DNA of 64,000 bases. It comes from VRUE01 sp963774405. Its GTDB lineage: Bacteria; Actinomycetota; Thermoleophilia; Solirubrobacterales; 70-9. The position numbers and the translations under genes were made by a program. The notes under the pieces were generated by a model. The model had not been told where the DNA came from. It searched no databases and worked only from the letters and a program-made list of their open reading frames with translations. Where the stretch lies: the NCBI GenBank assembly GCA_963774405.1, contig CAVZEV010000009.1:1-64000 (forward strand), read 5' to 3'. Shown here one piece after another: positions 1 to 9,643 of the stretch (position 1 is its first letter; each line of letters opens with the position of its first letter).

Positions 1-1
1 G

Positions 2-214
2 GTCCCCGGCTCGACCGTGATGGTCAAGCGCGATCCCTCCGGCGACGAGGAGGACCGCCCGCTCAGCCTGACGATCGTCAAGCCGAAGAAGCCGGCGCGG
101 GCGAAGAAGGCTAAGCCGGAGCCGGAGAAGGTCGGCGTCGGGGCGAAGAAGGACGACAGCGAGCCGCAGGACGCTCAGCCCGAGTCCGGCGAGTCCAAAG
201 CTGAGAACGAGTAG
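2..214 (+). CDS. C-terminal fragment of an unknown protein, cut by the window edge
   Basis: The reading frame is open from base 2 to the stop at 212-214, so the true start lies outside the window. About 70 residues are visible. A short ordered stretch (VMVKRDPSGDEEDRPLS) is followed by a Lys/Ala/Pro-rich and then Glu/Asp/Ser-rich tail that is probably disordered. I do not recognise the family and give no function. A perfect 14-bp inverted repeat follows the stop and may end the transcript. Confidence 0.5.
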   Translation, partial: VPGSTVMVKRDPSGDEEDRPLSLTIVKPKKPARAKKAKPEPEKVGVGAKKDDSEPQDAQPESGESKAENE

Positions 215-237
215 CCGCAAGGCGCGCGGGTCCTGTC

Positions 238-294
238 GTGGGGTGAGGGGGCCTGCGGGCAGTCCACGGGCTGTCCTCGACCCCCTCACCCCAC
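238..294. repeat. 14-bp perfect inverted repeat after the first gene, likely terminator
   Basis: GTGGGGTGAGGGGG at 238-251 is exactly complementary to 281-294, with a 29-base loop. No U-tract follows. It sits 23 bases after a stop codon, the usual position of the other long palindromes in this window. Confidence 0.7.
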
Positions 295-331
295 GCCACC
301 CGCGCGAGTTGCGGCATATGGTTCACGGTTG

Positions 332-1462
332 ATGCGTCAGCCGGGTCAGACAGCAATCGGGACGTGGAGCGGCGGGAGGTTTCTGCACTTCGGCGAAGCC
401 GTTGCGGCGGAGCGGCTGGCGGCCTGCTGCGGCCGGGGGAGGGCGTCGACACTGTCCTGACTGCTGATACCTACGGGCAAGGGGAGGCGGACCGATGCTC
501 GGGCGGGCGTTGGTCGGGGTTCCTCGTGACGAGTACTGCCTGGTTGGGGCGGTCGGGCATGACTTCTACGGGGGCGAGCGGGATGGGCCGCGGGGGTTTC
601 CGCGTTTCACTGACCCGGGGCTGCGGGGGGAGGCGGAGTACGCGGGGTATCTGCGGATGGCGGCGGAGCGAGCCTCGAGCGGCTCGGCGTCGACTCGCTT
701 CGACCTGCTGCTGCTGCACAACCCCGACCGGATCGGCTACTCAAGCGAGGCGGTCTGGGACGCATGGCGGCGCTGCGCGAGGAGGGGCTCGCGGGGCAGA
801 TCGGCGTCGCCCCCGGGCCCGCCAACGGCTTCACGCTGGACATGATCAACTGCATGGAGCGCTTCGGCGAGCGGATCGACTGGGCGATGATCATCCTCAA
901 CCCGTTCGAGCCCTGGCCGGGCGAGCTCTGCCTCGACGCGGCGGCGGCAACGACGTCAGGGTGATCACCCGGGTCGTCGACTACGGCGGCCTCTTCTGGG
1001 GCGACCTGCGGCCGGGGATGGAGCTGGCCCAGCGGCGACCACCGGGCGTTCCGCCCGACGGGCTGGATCGAGGCCGGCTTGGAGAAGCTGGAGCGGGTGC
1101 TGCCGATCGCCGAACGGGCGCGGCCTGACGCCGATCCAGCTCGCCTGCCAGTGGAACCTCGCCCACCCGGCGGTCGAGTGCGTCGTGCCGACGCTGATCC
1201 AGGAGGCCGGTCCGGACGCCTGCCCGATCGAGGCCAAGCGGGTCGAACTGGCGCACATGCCGGCCGAGCAGCGGCTCAGCGAGGAGGACGTCGCGGCGAT
1301 CCGCGCGGTCGGCGACAACGCCGGCTGCATGGCGCTGAAGGGCGCCAGCCCCGAGCACGAGGGGGAGGAGCGGCCGGACCGCTGGGCGCTGAGCAACGAG
1401 CTCGCGAGGTCGGCGGCCGCTGGGGCATCGACCCCGCCCGCGACCTGGCCGCAACGCACTAG
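332..1462 (+). pseudogene. Aldo/keto reductase, broken by at least five frameshifts
   Basis: Joining fragments from all three forward frames gives one coherent aldo/keto reductase: start near ATG 332 (IGTWSGGRFLHFGEA), then EGVDTVLTADTYGQGEAD, then MLGRALVGVPRDEYCLVG from 495, FDLLLLHNPDRIGY, GVAPGPANGF, VVDYGGLFWGDL, TLIQEAG and RWGIDPARDLAATH ending at 1462. TADTYG resembles the usual Asp/Tyr active-site segment and LLHNPD the His segment; I do not see the usual catalytic Lys. Frame changes fall near 425, 494, 765, 960, 1050, 1175 and 1400. The protein parts stay well conserved between breaks, which favours sequence error over old decay. Substrate unknown. Confidence 0.7.
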
Positions 1463-1503
1463 CGATCGCCATCCGCGGTCGCGTTCGTCGTAGGTTGCGG
1501 CGC

Positions 1504-2982
1504 ATGTTGCGGATCGACGAGCGGACGCGGCCCTGGTGGACGCTGGCGGGGGCCTGCTTCGGGCTGTTCATCCTGATGCTCGACTCGACCGTGGTCGCGC
1601 TCGCCCTGCCGAGCATCCGCCACGACGTCGGCGCGAGCGCGGCCGGCCTGCAGTGGGTGATGAACGGCTACCTGCTGGTGATCACCGCCTTCGTGATCAC
1701 CGCGGGGCAGGCTCGGCGACCAGTTCGGGCGCAAGCGGCTGTTCCTCATCGGCATGGCCCTGTTCGCGCCTCGGCTCGGTGGTCTCCGGCGCGGCCGGAG
1801 ACCAGCTGACGCTGATCGTCGGCCGCCTGCTGCAGGGGCTCGGCGCGGCGCCGATGCTGCCGCTCTCGCTGGCGATCGTCTGCAACGCCTTCCCGGCCGG
1901 CGAGCAGGCGCGGGCGCTGGGGATCTGGGCGGGGATCTCGGCGCGTCGCGCTGGGCATCGGTCCGCTGGCCGGCGGGCGCTGGTCGACATCGACTGGCGG
2001 CTGATCTTCTGGATCAACCTGCCGATCGCCCTCGCCGGGATCGCGATCATGTGGGCGGCGGCGCCGGAGTCGACCGATCCCGGCTCGGGGCGCCGGGTCG
2101 ACGTCGCCGGCCTGCTGGCGCTCGCGCTCGGCCTGACCGCCGTCGTCCTGGCGCTGGTCCAGGCCGAGACGTGGAGCGGCGGCGCGGTCGCCGAGCTTGC
2201 GGTTGCGCGGGCTCGCCTCCCTCTATGCCTTCTGGCGGATCGAGCACCGCGTCGCCGGGCCGATCGTCGATTTCTCGCTCTTCCGCAACGGCCCCTACTT
2301 CGGCGCCAGCGCCGCCGCCTTCGCCCTGGTCGGCGCCTACTGGACGGTGATGTTCTTCCAGCCGCAGTACCTGCAGGACGTGCGCGGCCACTCGGCGGTG
2401 CTCAGCGGCCTGATGATCCTGCCGATGACCGTGCCGATGGTCTTCATCTCGCCGCTTCTCGGGCCGCCTGATCGCCCGCTTCGGCGCCCGCGGCCTGATG
2501 ACCGCCGGCATGGTCCTCGGCACGCTCGGCCTGGCGGTGCTGACCCGGATCGGCCCGCACAGCTCCTACGCCCTGCTGCTCGCCGGCTACCTGCCCTTCG
2601 GCATCGCGCTCGGCCTCGTCTACGCGCCGATGTCGACCGCGGCGATGGCCGCGATGCCGGCGGAGAAGGTCGGCATCGCCTCCGGCGTGCTGGCGATGGA
2701 CCGGGTGATGGCCGGCACGGTCGCGCTGGCCGTCGTCGGCGCCGTCTTCCACGCCCTGCTCGCCGCCCACGGCTCCTTCGCCGACGCCGTCGGCGCCTCG
2801 ACCTGGGTTCGTGGCGCCTATGCGCGGTCGGCGCCGTCCTCACCTGGACATTCGTCCGGGATGCAGAGCACCGGGCCCCGACCCTCCTGCCGGAGCCCCA
2901 TCTGAGCGCCCTGCGGCACCACGCACCACGCGCCGACTTCCATCTCCAGCTGAACGGCGGCCTACGTGACCAACCCGCTTGA
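1504..2982 (+). pseudogene. MFS drug-efflux transporter (DHA2/EmrB-QacA type), frameshifted
   Basis: The N-terminus (GLFILMLDSTVVALALPSIR, LQWVMNGYLL) is typical of DHA2 proton-driven multidrug exporters in the inner membrane. The rest continues with frame jumps near 1710, 1775, 1945, 2205, 2460 and 2805 (GDQFGRKRLFLIG, then AAGDQLTLIVGRLLQGLG, DWRLIFWINLPIALAG, YWTVMFFQPQYLQ, IASGVLAMDRVMAGTVAL). These join into one full-length hydrophobic protein with many membrane spans. It starts 41 bases after the reductase stop, so the two may be co-transcribed. The C-terminal end is uncertain because the last part reads differently in two frames. Drug or substrate cannot be told. Confidence 0.72.
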
Positions 2983-3012
2983 CAACGTCCTTTCCGACCT
3001 TTCCACTAGGGA
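2979..3012 (+). promoter_or_regulatory. Possible disA promoter with a TTGACA box
   Basis: TTGACA at 2979-2984 overlaps the stop of the upstream transporter. The region down to 3050 is poorer in GC than its surroundings. No clean TATAAT lies at 16-18 bases; the best downstream match is around TAGGGAT at 3007-3013. Suggestive only. Confidence 0.3.
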
Positions 3013-3057
3013 TTAGCCAGACCGCATTCCAGAGCGGAATTTGCCATCCTAGAGGAG

Positions 3058-4170
3058 ATGTCTTCGGCGCCTGGCGATGAGCTTCACGAGTTAGCGGAAC
3101 GCCAGGACCCCCGGCTACTCCGGGCGCTGGACGTCGTCGCCCCGGGCGCCGCGCTGCGCGAAGGCCTCGACAACATCGTCCACGCCAGCACCGGCGGCCT
3201 GATCGTCGTCGGCGACCCCGGCGACATCTCCCACCTGCTGTCCGGCGGGATCAGGCTCGACATCGACTACACGCCGGCGATGCTCTACCAGGTGGCGAAG
3301 ATGGACGGCGCGATCGTGCTCAACGCCGAGGCGACCAAGATCGTCTGGGCCAACGTGCAGCTGATGCCCGACCCGACGATCCTCTCCTCGGAGACCGGCA
3401 CCCGCCACCGCACGGCCGAGCGCGTCTCCAAGCAGACCAAGGCGCTGGTCGTCGCGATCTCGCAGCGCCGCGACGTGGTCTCGCTCTACGTCGAGGGCAC
3501 CAAGTACATCCTGCAGGAGATCCCCGCCGTGCTGGCCAAGGCCAACCAGGGCCTGGCGACGCTGGAGAAGTACCGCGAGCGGCTCGAACACGTCTCCAAC
3601 CGCCTCACCGTGCTCGAGTTCGAGGGCGGCGGCGTGCTCTACGACGCGCTCACCGCCCTGCAGCGGGCCGAGCTGACGACCCGGATGGCGGTCGAGGTCG
3701 AGCGCTACATCGTCGAGCTCGGCACCGAGGGCCGGCTGATCGAGATGCAGCTCGAGGAGACGATGGTCGGCGTCGCCGCCGACAAGACGGCGCTGATCCG
3801 CGACTACCTGGTCGAAGACACCGAGCAGAACCTGGCCACGGCGCTGCAGTCGCTGGCCCGCATGCCGCACGAGGACGTGCTCGACTTCGGCCGCCTCGCC
3901 GAGCTGCTCGGCTACGACCGCAAGCTCAACACGCTCGACTTCCCGGTCGCCCCGCGCGGCTACCGGATCATGGGGCGCATCCCGCGCATCCCCAAGCTCG
4001 TCGTCCAGAAGATCATCCGCGAGCTCGGCGGCCTGGAGGAGGTCCTGGCGGCCTCCGACGCCGACCTGGAGGCGGTTGAGGACGTCGGGCAGACGAGGGC
4101 CAAGGACATCCGCGAGGGCCTGCGCAGGCTCCAGGAGGTCGACTTGGTCGACAGGTACTTACAGAGTTGA
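3058..4170 (+). CDS. disA: DNA integrity scanning protein / diadenylate cyclase DisA
   Basis: This 370-aa protein joins two ATP molecules to make the second messenger c-di-AMP and scans DNA for branched structures. The N-terminal DAC domain carries the two signature motifs, DGA (residues 83-85, in KMDGAIVL) and RHR (116-118, in TGTRHRTAERVS). A coiled linker follows, then C-terminal helix-hairpin-helix repeats (about 310-350; IREGLRRLQEVDLVDRYL at the end). Length fits the octameric family. GAGGAG abuts the ATG directly, an unusually short spacing. Its stop overlaps a TTG codon in frame with carD, and disA next to carD is a common actinobacterial and firmicute arrangement. Confidence 0.96.
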   Translation: MSSAPGDELHELAERQDPRLLRALDVVAPGAALREGLDNIVHASTGGLIVVGDPGDISHLLSGGIRLDIDYTPAMLYQVAKMDGAIVLNAEATKIVWANVQLMPDPTILSSETGTRHRTAERVSKQTKALVVAISQRRDVVSLYVEGTKYILQEIPAVLAKANQGLATLEKYRERLEHVSNRLTVLEFEGGGVLYDALTALQRAELTTRMAVEVERYIVELGTEGRLIEMQLEETMVGVAADKTALIRDYLVEDTEQNLATALQSLARMPHEDVLDFGRLAELLGYDRKLNTLDFPVAPRGYRIMGRIPRIPKLVVQKIIRELGGLEEVLAASDADLEAVEDVGQTRAKDIREGLRRLQEVDLVDRYLQS

Positions 4171-4262
4171 CGGTCAGCAGAGGCCGTTGCGAAATCGAAA
4201 GGAGCAGAGCGATTCCCCAGCTAGAGGAGGCCACCGAGGTCAGCGTCGAGGAAGTCGAGTAC

Positions 4263-4766
4263 GTGTGCGACTTCGAGGAGGGCGACAAGGTCGTCTATCC
4301 GCATCACGGCGCCGGCCTGGTGATGAAGAAAGAAGCGCGTGAGCTGATGGGCGAGGAGCGCGATTACCTCACGATCAAGATCCTCCACAACGAACTCACC
4401 GTGATGGTCCCCTGCGAAAACGCCGGCAAGGCGGGCCTGCGGCGGGTCATCGACGAGGAGGAAATCAAGAAGGTCACATCCGTCCTCACCGACGAGGTGT
4501 CGGAGATGCCGAAGAACTGGAACCGGCGCTTCAAGTACAACCGCGAGAAGATCAAGACCGGTGACGTCTTCGAGCTCGCCGAGGTCGTCCGCAACCTGGC
4601 GATCCGCGAGATGGAGAAGGGCCTCTCGACCGGCGAGAAGCAGATGTACACCCGGGCGAAGAAGATCCTCGCCTCGGAGTTCATGTACGCGCTCGACAAG
4701 GACGAGGAAGGCGCGGAGGAGTACCTCGACGGGCTGCTGGAGGAGCGCTTCGCCGCCACCGCGTAA
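4263..4766 (+). CDS. carD: CarD-family RNA-polymerase-binding transcription regulator
   Basis: CarD proteins bind the RNA polymerase beta subunit and stabilise open promoter complexes, mainly at rRNA and stress genes. The N-terminal Tudor-like RID domain begins at once (FEEGDKVVYPHHGAG), followed by the C-terminal DNA-binding helical domain with the conserved stretch MPKNWNRRFKYN and EKGLSTGEKQMYTRAK. Length is 167 aa from GTG 4263. I prefer this start because GAGGAAG at 4248-4254 is correctly spaced and the domain starts right after it. The frame is open back to TTG 4167, which overlaps the disA stop by four bases, so a coupled longer form is possible. Confidence 0.93.
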   Translation: MCDFEEGDKVVYPHHGAGLVMKKEARELMGEERDYLTIKILHNELTVMVPCENAGKAGLRRVIDEEEIKKVTSVLTDEVSEMPKNWNRRFKYNREKIKTGDVFELAEVVRNLAIREMEKGLSTGEKQMYTRAKKILASEFMYALDKDEEGAEEYLDGLLEERFAATA

Positions 4767-4767
4767 C

Positions 4768-5506
4768 GCTTCGCACGCGGCATCCGTCACCGCGGTCATC
4801 GCGGCGGCCGGCTCCGGGGAGAGGCTCGGAGCCGGCGGCCCGAAGGCCTTCGTGCCGCTGGCCGGCCGGCCGCTGGTCGAGTGGTCGATCGCGGCGCTGC
4901 GCGCCGCGGCCGGCGTGCGCTCGATCGTCGTCGCCTGCCCGCCGGGCCACGTCCACGACCTCGGCGGCCACGACCTCGGCGTCGTCGACGGCGGCGCCAC
5001 CCGCGCCCAGTCGGTCGCCAACGCCCTGGCGGCGGTCGGCACCGAGCTGGTCGCGATCCACGACGCGGCGCGCCCGCTGGTCACGCCGGAGCTGATCGAG
5101 GGCGTCGTCGCGACCCTCGCCGCCGACCCCGAGGCGGCCGGCGCGATCGCCGCGACCCCCGTAACCGACACGATCAAGCGCGCCGAGCACGGCGGCCCGA
5201 AAGGCAAGTTGCTGCCTTTTCCCCACGATGGTGGGGAGAAAGCAGCGATTTGGATCGCGGAGACCGTCGACAGGGGCGAGCTGTGGGCGGCGCAGACGCC
5301 GCAGGTCTTCCGGGTCGAGGCGCTGCGCCGGGCGCTCGAGGCGAGATCCCGCGCAGATCGAGAGCGCGACCGACGAGGCGATGATGGTCGAGGCGGCGGG
5401 AGGGAGGGTGCTGATCCACCCGTCGCCGCCCGAGAACCTCAAGGTGACGACGCCGCTGGACCTCAGGCTCGCCGAGCTGCTGCTCGCCGAGCGCTCAGCT
5501 GAGTAG
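4768..5506 (+). CDS. ispD: 2-C-methyl-D-erythritol 4-phosphate cytidylyltransferase IspD (one frameshift)
   Basis: IspD transfers CMP from CTP to MEP, the third step of the MEP isoprenoid pathway. The nucleotide-binding loop is clear (AVIAAAGSGERLG, GGPKAF), as are the substrate segment IHDAARPL and the AQTPQVFR motif. The frame breaks near 5345 and resumes with ESATDEAMMVEAAGGRV and a normal C-terminus ending at 5506. No ATG, GTG or TTG lies in frame between the carD stop and the first conserved residues (from 4786), so the start is also unresolved and a second base error there is likely. It follows carD directly, as in many actinobacteria. Confidence 0.88.
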
Positions 5507-5641
5507 GACCCAGACCAAAGCCGCGGCGAAGCAGACCTGACCGACGCCGAGGGCCACCCCGAAGCTGACCGCGCCGAGCGCCGCGGCGACCGCGGTGCCG
5601 AGCGCGAAGGCGCCGAGCATGATCGCGAGCTGGCGGATCAC
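5495..5641 (-). CDS. 48-aa membrane microprotein coupled to the DUF389 gene
   Basis: A short reverse-strand frame starts at GTG 5641-5639. Its GTGA overlaps the stop of the upstream DUF389 gene by three bases, a layout typical of translational coupling. It encodes about 48 residues, almost all hydrophobic or glycine/alanine (MIRQLAIMLGAFALG, then LGAVSFGVALGVGQ and ALVWVLLS), predicting two glycine-zipper-like membrane helices. Its last 12 bases overlap the 3' end of ispD on the other strand. I do not recognise a named family; the tight coupling suggests it works with, or is a detached C-terminal piece of, its neighbour. Confidence 0.55.
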   Translation of the reverse strand: MIRQLAIMLGAFALGTAVAAALGAVSFGVALGVGQVCFAAALVWVLLS

Positions 5642-6621
5642 CGGTGGCGCCGTTCGGTCGAGAGGCCGGCGGCGGCGCGGGAGAAGTCGCCGCGATGCCG
5701 GCTGCGGCGCCGCTGGAAGACGCGGTTCTGGACCAGCAGCGTCAGCACTCCGGCGATCAGGATAGCGCCGAGGTTGATCAGCAACTGCTCCATCGAGCCC
5801 CGCCAGGAGGGCCAGTCGGCGTAGGCCGCGGCGACGCCGATCGCGGCCGCGGCGGGGATCGTCGTCACCGAGATCAGCACCCCGACCAGGGCGCCCGACT
5901 TGGCCGACGTCAGCGAGAGCGTGCCGGCGATGCCGGCGAAGAGGGCGACGATGAAGGAGAACTTGTTGGGGTTGGAGACGAAGGAGGTCAGTTCGTTTTC
6001 GGTCAGCTTGAAGCCGGCGTCGACCAGCCCCGTCGCCTTGGTCAGCTGACCGAAGAGGTAGGCGGCGGTGATGCCGCAGGGGAAGCCGACCGCGAGGGCC
6101 GTCAGCGAGCGCAGCGCGACCTCCTTGCGGCGCTGGACGACGGCGACGCAGAGTCCGGCGAGCGGGCCGAACTCCGGGCCGACGACCATCGCGCCGACGA
6201 TCAGGATCGGCTGGCCGAGCATCAGGCCGACCGAGGCGATCAGGCAGGCGAGGACGATGAAGGCGAGGAAGTTGGCGTTGAGCTCGGTCGCCTCCGAGGT
6301 CCGCGCCTGGACCTCCTCCCAGACCACGGCGTCGCCCGCCAGCCCACCGGCCGCCCGCTCCGCCCGTTCGGCGGCGGCCGAGAGCTGCGAGTCGATCTCC
6401 TCGATCGAGATCGACCCCTCGCTCGGCACTCCCAGTTCGCGCAGGTCGTCGATCACCACGCTGGCGTCCTCGCGGGCGACGTCGCAGAGGATCACGTCAC
6501 CCTTCGGGTCGAGCGCGGCTCCCGCGAAGCGGGCCAGGCTGGAGACCGAGGGCGTCGCTTCGAGCAGGTCGACGACGCGCTCGGACTTGGGAGTGGGGAC
6601 GACGATCCGCAGGTGGATCAT
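5638..6621 (-). CDS. DUF389 (TIGR00341-type) integral membrane protein
   Basis: A 327-aa protein with an N-terminal soluble domain of about 110 residues (IHLRIVVPTPKSERVVDLLE) and a C-terminal block of six or so membrane helices. The hallmark stretch is VGAMVVGPEFGPLAGLCVAV, with further segments such as FIVALFAGIAGTLSLTSAKS. The family is widespread and of unknown function; transport has been suggested. The Arg-rich C-terminus ends in a stop that overlaps the start of the 48-aa membrane protein. It runs against ispD and interrupts the usual ispD-ispF neighbourhood. Confidence 0.85.
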   Translation of the reverse strand: MIHLRIVVPTPKSERVVDLLEATPSVSSLARFAGAALDPKGDVILCDVAREDASVVIDDLRELGVPSEGSISIEEIDSQLSAAAERAERAAGGLAGDAVVWEEVQARTSEATELNANFLAFIVLACLIASVGLMLGQPILIVGAMVVGPEFGPLAGLCVAVVQRRKEVALRSLTALAVGFPCGITAAYLFGQLTKATGLVDAGFKLTENELTSFVSNPNKFSFIVALFAGIAGTLSLTSAKSGALVGVLISVTTIPAAAAIGVAAAYADWPSWRGSMEQLLINLGAILIAGVLTLLVQNRVFQRRRSRHRGDFSRAAAGLSTERRHR

Positions 6622-6650
6622 TGCCCGCGCGAGGGTAACGTGGGGCCCCG

Positions 6651-7493
6651 ATGCTGACCGACTACCACCTGCACCTGCGGCCCGACGAGCCCGAAACGAC
6701 GGCGGAGCGCTACTTCACCGCCGAGAACGTCGAGCGCTACCGCGAGGCCGCGCAGGCCGCCGGAATCGAGGAGCTGGGCGTCTCCGAGCACGTCTACCGC
6801 TTCGTCCAGGCGCTCGAGCTGTGGCGCCACCCGTTCTGGGAGGAACAGGCGCGCGACGACCTCGACGCCTACTGCGAGTTCGTCCGCGGCGCCGGGCTGC
6901 GGCTCGGGGTCGAGTGCGACTTCGTCCCCGGGGCGGAGGACCGCACCGCCGAGCTGCTCGCGGCGCGCGAGTTCGACTACGTCGTCGGCTCGGTCCACTT
7001 CGTCGGCGAGAAGGCGGTCGACCACGAGGGCTGGGACGTCTGGGAGCGGACCGGCGACGCCGACGAGGTCTGGCGCCGCTACTTCGAGGCGCTCGCCGAG
7101 TGCGCCCGGGCCGGCCTCTTCGACATCCTCGCCCACCCCGATCTGGTCAAGGTCTGGGGACGCGGCCGGCCGCTGCCCGAGCGCGACCCGCGCCACTACT
7201 ACGAGCCGGCGGTCGAGGCGATCGCCGAGAGCGGCATCGCGGTCGAGCTCTCGACCGCGGGCCTGCGCAAGCCGGTCGGCGAGCTCTACCCGGCGCGCGG
7301 CTTCGCCGAGCTCTGCGTCGAGGCGGGCACCCCGTTCGCCCTCTCCTCCGACGCCCACCTGCCCGAGCAGGTCGGCTTCGGCTACGACCGCGCGCTCGAC
7401 TTCCTCGCCGAGCTCGGCGTCGGGGAGATCGCCGTCTTCGAGCGCCGCGAGCGCAGGCTGGAGCCGCTGCCCGCCCGGGTAGGCGAGGATTGA
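6651..7493 (+). CDS. PHP-domain phosphatase, HisJ-like (histidinol-phosphatase family)
   Basis: The 280-aa protein has the PHP metal-binding pattern: HxH near the N-terminus (DYHLHL, His 6 and 8), a later His in SEHVYRF, ILAHPDLVK, and the C-terminal SSDAHLPEQVGFGYD. The length and motif order fit the PHP-type histidinol-phosphate phosphatases that act in the last phosphatase step of histidine synthesis. Such proteins also act on other phosphoesters, and no other his gene is visible here, so the substrate is inferred. It ends four bases before ispF and is probably co-transcribed with it. Confidence 0.82.
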   Translation: MLTDYHLHLRPDEPETTAERYFTAENVERYREAAQAAGIEELGVSEHVYRFVQALELWRHPFWEEQARDDLDAYCEFVRGAGLRLGVECDFVPGAEDRTAELLAAREFDYVVGSVHFVGEKAVDHEGWDVWERTGDADEVWRRYFEALAECARAGLFDILAHPDLVKVWGRGRPLPERDPRHYYEPAVEAIAESGIAVELSTAGLRKPVGELYPARGFAELCVEAGTPFALSSDAHLPEQVGFGYDRALDFLAELGVGEIAVFERRERRLEPLPARVGED

Positions 7494-7497
7494 ACAG

Positions 7498-7953
7498 ATG
7501 AGCGTCGGCATCGGCTACGACAGCCACCGCTTCGCCGCGGACCGGGCCCTGATCCTGGGCGGGGTCGAGATCGAGCACGAGCGCGGCCTGGCCGGCCACT
7601 CGGACGCCGACGTGCTCACCCACGCGGTGATCGACGCACTGCTCGGCGCCGCCGGCCGGGGCGACATCGGCACGCTCTTCCCCGACGACGACGAGCGCTG
7701 GCGCGACGCCGCCTCGATCGACATGCTGCGCACCGTGGTCGGCACGATCGGCGGCCGGATCGAGAACGTCGACGCGACGCTCGTCTGCCAGGAGCCCCGC
7801 CTGGCGCCCTACCGCGAGGAGATGGAGCGCATCCTCGCCGACGCCACCTCGGCCCGGGTCAGCGTCAAGGCGACGACCAACGAGGGCATGGGCTGGATCG
7901 GCCGCGGCGAGGGAATCGCCTGCATCGCAGTCGCCTCGGTCGATAGCGAATAG
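7498..7953 (+). CDS. ispF: 2-C-methyl-D-erythritol 2,4-cyclodiphosphate synthase IspF
   Basis: IspF cyclises CDP-ME-2-phosphate to MEcPP with release of CMP, two steps after IspD. At 151 aa it has standard length. The metal ligands are visible as D8 and H10 (GYDSHRF) and H42 (ADVLTHAVIDALLGA), with the GHSDAD loop at 33-38 and the KATTNEGMG substrate loop near the C-terminus. The frame is intact, in contrast to ispD. It starts four bases after the PHP gene. Confidence 0.96.
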   Translation: MSVGIGYDSHRFAADRALILGGVEIEHERGLAGHSDADVLTHAVIDALLGAAGRGDIGTLFPDDDERWRDAASIDMLRTVVGTIGGRIENVDATLVCQEPRLAPYREEMERILADATSARVSVKATTNEGMGWIGRGEGIACIAVASVDSE

Positions 7954-7970
7954 GACGGGTTCCTCGTCGC

Positions 7971-9624
7971 ATGGGCAGGCTCGGATCGATCGCGGCGGCG
8001 GCGCGCCAGGCGGCCTCGGACAAAGCGTTCGAGGTCGAGGGTGCTGCGCGAGGCGGGCATCCTCGAGCCGCTCTGGCCCGACAAGGCGCTGAAGATCGGC
8101 ACGACCTTCCTGCGCTGGGGCGCCTCGCCGGCGACCGGCGTCGCCACGGCGGCGATCCATCACCCGGACGCGACGGCGCTGATCGACGAGCGCGGCTCGC
8201 TCACTTGGGAGCAGCTCCACCGCCGCACCAACGCGCTCGCCGACTCCTTCGCGCGGATCGGGATCGGCTACGGCGACGGGGTCGGGATCATGTGCCGCAA
8301 CCACCGCGGCTTCATCGAGGCGACGCTGGCGGCGGCCAAGCTCGGCGCCGCGGCGCTCTACCTCAACACGATGTTCGCCGGGCCGCAGCTGGTCGAGGTG
8401 ACGCGGCGCGAGGGACCGAAGGCGCTGGTCTACGACGAGGAGTTCGCCGAGCTGCTCGACGGGGTGGACGAGGGCGTGCAGCGGATCGTCGCCTGGACCG
8501 ACGGCGAGCCCGAGGCGCCGACGCTGGACTCGCTGATCGCCGCCGGCCGGAGGCCGACCGCAAGCCGCCGCCCGACAAGCCGCGCTTCGTCATCCTCACC
8601 TCGGGCACGACCGGCACGCCGAAGGGCGCCCAGCGCTCCAGCCCCGAAGGGCTGGGGGCGGTGGCGGCGCTGCTCGACCGGATCCCCTACCGCGGCCGCG
8701 AGACGATGACGATCGCCGCGCCGCTCTTCCACTCCTGGGGCTTCCTGCACTTCGTGATGAGCCTGCCGACGGCCTCGACGATGGTGCTGCGGCGGCGCTT
8801 CGACCCCGAGGACACGCTGCTCGCCGTGCAGGAGAACCGCGCCCAGGTGCTGGCGGTGGTGCCGGTGATGCTGCAGCGCATCCTGCAGCTGCCCGACGAG
8901 ACGCTCGACCGCTACGACCTCTCCTCGCTGCGGATCACGGCGCTCTCGGGCTCGGCGCTGCCGGGCGAGCTGGCGATCGCCTGGATGGACCGCTTCGGCG
9001 ACAACATCTACAACCTCTACGGCTCGACCGAGGTCTCCTGCGCGACCGTCGCCACCCCGCAGGAACTGCGCGCCGCGCCGGGCACCGCGGGCCGGCCGCC
9101 GCGGGGCACCGTCGTCCGCCTCTTCGACGAGTCCGGCCACGAGGTGCCGCAGGGCGAGGTGGGGCGGATCTTCGTCGGCAACGAGATGTCCTTCGAGGGC
9201 TACACCGGCGGCGGTGGCAAGGAAGTGATCGACGGGCTGCTGTGCAGCGGCGACGTCGGCCACTTCGACGAGGGCGGGCGGCTCTTCATCGACGGTCGCG
9301 ACGACGAGATGATCGTCTCCGGCGGCGAGAACGTCTTCCCCCGCGAGGTCGAGGACCTGCTCGCCGATCACGAGAGCGTGGTCAGAGGTGGCGGTGATCG
9401 GCGTCGAGGACGACGAGTTCGGCCAGCGGCTGAAGGCGTTCGTCGTCATCGCGGGCGAGGTCGAGATCTCCGCCGAAGACCTCAAGGCCCATGTCAAGGC
9501 CAATCTCGCCGCCTACAAGGCGCCGCGCGAGTTCGAGTTCCTCGACGAGCTGCCGCGGAACGCTACCGGCAAGATTCTCAAGCGGGAGCTGCATGAGCGG
9601 GAGGCTCAGAGCCGGTCCCGGTAG
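7971..9624 (+). pseudogene. AMP-dependent acyl-CoA synthetase (FadD-like), frameshifted three times
   Basis: The joined product is an adenylate-forming acyl-CoA synthetase that would activate a carboxylic acid with ATP and CoA. Motifs in order: the P-loop TSGTTGTPKGA, MTIAAPLFHSWGF, NLYGSTEVSC, CSGDVGHFDEGGRLFIDGR and the C-terminal NATGKILKREL with the catalytic Lys. Frame changes occur near 8040, 8555 and 9385. All core motifs are intact between breaks. Substrate is uncertain; the sequence style fits medium/long-chain fatty acyl ligases. Its stop codon lies inside the left arm of a large palindrome. Confidence 0.8.
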
Positions 9625-9643
9625 GGGTTCCGCTTAACTTTTT

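Noticed and set aside
4212..4266. ATT start for carD behind AAAGGAG at 4198-4204
   Set aside because: The spacing is good, but ATT starts are very rare; GTG 4263 has its own ribosome site and fits the domain boundary better.
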